From Siminovitchia thermophila (GTDB lineage Bacteria > Bacillota > Bacilli > Bacillales > Bacillaceae_C): a stretch of 64,000 nucleotides of DNA. The position numbers and the translations under genes are program-made. The notes under the pieces are model-generated. The model was not told where the DNA came from. It worked only from the letters and a program-made list of their open reading frames with translations, and searched no databases. Position 1 is the stretch's first letter, and the number at the start of each line of letters is the position of its first letter. The DNA lies in assembly GCF_016909185.1 (NCBI RefSeq), contig NZ_JAFBFH010000014.1, positions 54,443 to 118,442 of the forward strand. The letters run 5' to 3'. Below, one piece after another: positions 61,169 to 64,000 of the stretch.

Positions 61169-62242
61169 TTGCAAAAAGCAAAGCCGTATATACAGTTTAT
61201 TATTACGAGTTTAATACTTTACTGTATATCTCTTCTTTTCATGATGATAGCTATAAAAATAATGATCATTCTATTTGGTTCAGTAAATAATACAACACTA
61301 ATAAATATATTTATAATGTTATTGTTCGTTTTAGGATACATAGTATACCATGTCTTAATGAATATCTTTGCTTCACAAAAAAATTTAAGGGTAGTAAAAA
61401 GTAATTTATTAACTTGGCTTACTGTTATAGCAATATTTATAGCTTTCTATTCTATTTTTATTCAAGTTATTCACTTTGATAATATTGATGTACAGAGGTT
61501 TTTAAGTCATTTGTTGGCATTCTTTTTATTTCCTAATATATACTTAAAACTTATCTCAAATAAATTAAATTCTAAATTTCAACACGAAAAAGTTGATGAA
61601 GTTCAAAAGAATAAAAATATGTCATGGATAAAAACATGGACTATACTTTATCTAATTAGTTTATTGGTTCTTATTGCAGGTCTAGTCGTTATTGTTCTTG
61701 GAGCATATAAAAAAGAAGTCGCTTTAGTGGTATCAGGGATAGGTTTAGTTGGTTCATTTGTGGGTATGTATGCAAGTGCTACAAACACAAAGATGCAACA
61801 GGAAAAAGACAGACCGTATATAATTTTAAGAGCTAATGAAGATAGATATGGAGTGCTTCAATTAGAGTTATATAATGTTGGAAATAATACTGCAATTATT
61901 AAAGAAGTGAACTTAGAAAAAGATCCCGACATAATCTCTGAAGGTACACTTAAATCAAACTCTATAGGTATGGTTATCCATGGTAAAGGTAGTGTTTTGT
62001 TCCCATATATAGTATTTGATAATGAAAATTACAGTGAGAAATATATTGATATTAAAGGATCGATAAAATATTATGACCTATCAAGGGAAATATTTTCTAA
62101 TCAGATAAGGCTTAACTTAAAAAACATAAAGCAAGAGTTGGCAAACAAGAAGGAATCTATTAAACGAGATTACGAAATAATAAAAAATATAAAATACTTG
62201 AAAGATATAAGTGAAAGTTTGAAAAATAAAAAAAGCGAATGA
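61169..62242 (+). CDS. AT-rich membrane protein of unknown function, prophage cargo
   Basis: 357 residues from TTG 61169, with AAGGTGG about 10 nt upstream. Four hydrophobic helices in the first 125 residues and two more at about 170-215 (LYLISLLVLIAGLVVIVLGA, then VVSGIGLVGSFVGMYASATN). A cytoplasmic beta-rich domain follows (RPYIILRANEDRYGVLQLEL, then GKGSVLFPYIVFDNENYSEK), ending in a charged coiled coil. The gene is much more AT-rich than its neighbours. It lies between XtrA-like and XpF-like genes, where PBSX has none, so it looks like inserted cargo. I recognise no family. Confidence 0.7.
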   Translation: MQKAKPYIQFIITSLILYCISLLFMMIAIKIMIILFGSVNNTTLINIFIMLLFVLGYIVYHVLMNIFASQKNLRVVKSNLLTWLTVIAIFIAFYSIFIQVIHFDNIDVQRFLSHLLAFFLFPNIYLKLISNKLNSKFQHEKVDEVQKNKNMSWIKTWTILYLISLLVLIAGLVVIVLGAYKKEVALVVSGIGLVGSFVGMYASATNTKMQQEKDRPYIILRANEDRYGVLQLELYNVGNNTAIIKEVNLEKDPDIISEGTLKSNSIGMVIHGKGSVLFPYIVFDNENYSEKYIDIKGSIKYYDLSREIFSNQIRLNLKNIKQELANKKESIKRDYEIIKNIKYLKDISESLKNKKSE

Positions 62243-62280
62243 TAACAGGGTGATATTCTCAGTTCTACCAGCCATCTGGA

Positions 62281-62317
62281 GGACACTGAATGACGCGTTG
62301 TTTGGTGTCCTTTTTAT
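62281..62317 (+). terminator. terminator after the membrane gene
   Basis: GGACAC (62281-62286) pairs with GTGTCC (62305-62310), then TTTTTATTTG. Confidence 0.6.
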
Positions 62318-62338
62318 TTGTTAAAAGGAGTGTTCAAG

Positions 62339-62456
62339 TGAATCCGCCATTTAGAACCATTAAGGGAATGGAAACGGAGCATCAGGATGTGAGCAAAGCA
62401 GGAAGCCGCAGAAACGGCGTACTGAGAAGTTAACGGAATTAGACTTAAAAGCCTAA
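62339..62456 (+). pseudogene. short phage gene remnant
   Basis: GTG 62339 follows AAAAGGAGTG and opens a frame of 31 codons (MNPPFRTIKGMETEHQDVSK). A shift near 62400 gives RKPQKRRTEKLTELDLKA and a stop at 62454, which reads like the basic start of small phage proteins encoded before XpF. Possibly a frameshifted phage gene. Confidence 0.35.
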
Positions 62457-62523
62457 TTGATGGAAGCAGGCCGACATACAGAAGACACAAAGGTTCATTT
62501 AGGCAGCGTTAGGAGGTCTATTT

Positions 62524-63023
62524 ATGCTGAATTGGGCAGACAGATTGATCCAAGAATATTTGGACGGAAAAAGCCAGCTTATTAGATTGTATAAAAGTTT
62601 GGATAAAGCGGATCCTGTTGATCAAGAGATAGAAAAAGAATTAGTAGCATGATTGACGATATGGACTTTGCCATTGAGTGGCTAGAAACTGGCTGGCAGC
62701 CAGGGACATATCGAGGGGTTGACAAAAAAACGATATATCAAATACGTTCGCTTGAGTGTATGGATTCAATCCCTGATATTACAGAGCAATTGGAAGATGC
62801 TACCGAACGAAAGTCAAAAATGACAAGAGAAGAAAAAGTTATTCTTGCGGATATTCTCTCATCATTTTCTCTACGGGAACGGCAATGCTATATTTTGCAC
62901 GTAGCACATGGAATGAGTTGGGCAGCAATTTCCCATGAATTAGGAATAAGCAAAAGCACTGTACAAGCGTACATTAAACGAGCTAGAAATAAGGTGGGAA
63001 AAAGAATAAATGAGGTAGGATGA
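62524..63023 (+). pseudogene. XpF-like phage positive-control sigma-like factor, split into two overlapping frames
   Basis: ATG 62524 (AGGAGG upstream) opens MLNWADRLIQEYLDGKSQLI...EKELVA and stops at 62650-62652. ATG 62649 overlaps it (ATGA) and continues MIDDMDFAIEWLETGWQPG, then the sigma-4-like region LSSFSLRERQCYILHVAHGM and SWAAISHELGISKSTVQAYI, to 63023. Together they equal full-length XpF of PBSX (about 170 residues), which activates phage late genes. Either a small deletion broke the gene or the two parts are made by coupled translation. Confidence 0.7.
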
Positions 63024-63247
63024 TATTTTATGTCATGCGGTTGTCATGCGAAGTCTGTATAAGTGAAGAGTGTTTTTGTATCTGGCGGCGCTGTCCCTTG
63101 GAAAAGGATGGCGCTAATTTGTTTATCATATTCAGTGGCGTTTACTGTCGTTATTTGACGGAAGAAACTGGAAGGATATTCATAAATAAAGTCGAAATTT
63201 CATTTAGTGAGGTACTTCTTGCTATTAAAATAAAAGGGAGATGTTAA
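63020..63247 (+). other. open frame of doubtful status
   Basis: 75 codons overlapping the XpF-like stop by 4 bp, Cys-rich at the start (LSCEVCISEECFCIWRRC). No family recognised and no clean ribosome binding site beyond that inside the previous gene. In PBSX-like phages terminase genes would begin here; none is seen. Confidence 0.25.
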
Positions 63248-63248
63248 A

Positions 63249-63932
63249 TTGAAAGTCTTGAAGAAACATGTTTTAATTGTCGCTTTACTAATTGGGGCAT
63301 TATTTTTTGTAGGAAATAATGCAAGTGCTGCAGTAAATAATGCATTCATAAAACCAACTGAGGGTGTTTTGACTCAAGGGTTTAAGAAAGGAGTTCATAA
63401 TGGTGTTGACATTGCCAAGAGAGGCTATGTCAAAGTGGTTGCATCAGCTTCTGGGACAGTAAGTCGATCTGAGTACTCGCAATCTTATGGTCATGTGATT
63501 TATATAAAACATAATATTAGAGGAGTAAATTACGAAACAGTTTACGCCCATCTTTCAAGACGAAACGTCAAAGTAGGAGATAAAGTATATCAAGGTCAGA
63601 TGATTGGGTTAATGGGGAATACCGGAAATTCCAAAGGTCAACATTTGCATTTTGAAATTCATCAACCTTCATGGAATGGCTCTAAATCATATGCTTTAAA
63701 TCCTATGAATTATATTTCGAATAGGGAGGGTAAATTTAAGTCAGGTAATTTTACATACCAGGATGGAACAGAGGATATACTTGTTTATCCTATTTCATAC
63801 GGGAGTAATACAGACTTAACATTAAATATTACTTCAAAAAGTGCTACAAAAGGAGAATATACTGTTTATCTTCAAAGAAAAATTAATAATAAATGGGAAA
63901 ATGTTTGTATTTGGCAAGTAAAAAATGTATGA
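63249..63932 (+). CDS. secreted M23-family peptidoglycan peptidase
   Basis: 227 residues from TTG 63249, after GGGAG. Signal peptide 1-27 (HVLIVALLIGALFFVGNNAS). LytM/M23 domain about 30-155 with zinc ligands His50 and Asp54 (HNGVDI), catalytic/zinc His132 and His134 (GQHLHFEIH). The C-terminal 70 residues are beta-rich (ILVYPISYGSNTDLTLNITS), perhaps wall binding. A zinc endopeptidase cutting peptide cross-links. It directly follows the phage remnant, but its signal peptide argues for a host or toxin-like role rather than phage lysis. Confidence 0.87.
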   Translation: MKVLKKHVLIVALLIGALFFVGNNASAAVNNAFIKPTEGVLTQGFKKGVHNGVDIAKRGYVKVVASASGTVSRSEYSQSYGHVIYIKHNIRGVNYETVYAHLSRRNVKVGDKVYQGQMIGLMGNTGNSKGQHLHFEIHQPSWNGSKSYALNPMNYISNREGKFKSGNFTYQDGTEDILVYPISYGSNTDLTLNITSKSATKGEYTVYLQRKINNKWENVCIWQVKNV

Positions 63933-64000
63933 AATGGCATTTAAAAATGCATGCCACTTGTCGCCTCCAATTATTGCTGTATTAATGATTCTTTATAACG

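Noticed and set aside
1..64000. tRNA, rRNA, replication origin and canonical riboswitches
   Set aside because: No cloverleaf, rRNA segment, DnaA-box cluster or recognisable riboswitch core was found on reading either strand; a covariance-model scan would be needed to exclude them fully.

Overview
The window looks like a chromosomal stretch from a spore-forming member of the Bacillaceae. Supporting evidence: strong AAGGAGG-type ribosome binding sites, frequent TTG and GTG starts, low-GC coding, a Spo0E-like phosphatase gene, YvbH-, DUF5392-, DUF5068- and DUF6434-type proteins typical of Bacillus, and XtrA/XpF genes typical of PBSX-like prophages. I cannot name the species. No rRNA or tRNA gene was seen.

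Layout. Positions 1-2252 hold the 3' part of a wall-anchored surface protein with an unbroken (Asp-Ala) tract of 399 codons and an LPNTA sorting signal. From 2.3 to 10.1 kb there are small accessory genes (PadR plus MFS efflux pair, YvbH-like PH protein, methyltransferase, DUF6434 protein, secreted Lys/Glu-rich protein) mixed with decayed DNA, including an ISL3 transposase relic. From 14.0 down to 10.3 kb (minus strand) lies a compact Hsp70/J-protein/DUF1266 operon resembling the hscC-djlC-ybeU neighbourhood of Escherichia coli. From 15.8 to 24.3 kb lies a carbohydrate-phosphate salvage locus: divergent DeoR regulator, TarJ-like polyol-phosphate dehydrogenase, complete UgpABCE-like ABC importer, glycerophosphodiesterase and a secreted TagC/helveticin-J-like protein. 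I read it as a system for teichoic-acid-derived glycerol/ribitol phosphates.

From 24.5 to 46 kb there are many small regulator-transporter modules: XRE plus membrane protein, YtrA-type GntR plus ABC transporter, two TetR plus ABC modules, an amino-acid permease, AdaA, a HAD hydrolase, an alpha/beta hydrolase, threonine aldolase, a CwlO-like D,L-endopeptidase and a LysR regulator. Several have palindromic operator candidates. Two genes here (an ABC ATPase and a methyltransferase) are each broken by one extra base. From 46.7 to 59 kb come a NorA/Blt-like efflux pump, a DUF5068 lipoprotein, a two-component system followed by HtrA, and a DUF5058/M20/amidase cluster whose M20 gene is a clear pseudogene. 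From 60.2 kb to the end is a PBSX-like prophage remnant: truncated D12 adenine methylase, XtrA-like gene, an AT-rich membrane gene, a split XpF-like factor and a secreted M23 peptidase.

The most unusual feature is a family of roughly 147-bp intergenic repeats with two hairpins, present as about 14 full or partial units at seven loci (15.1, 25.6, 29.6, 30.3, 32.8, 40.7 and 55.2 kb). The second hairpin has at least two different but internally complementary sequences, so pairing is conserved although sequence is not. A decayed type I-C-like CRISPR remnant (one recognisable repeat between two half repeats, spacers of 34 and 36 nt) lies at 32.6 kb.
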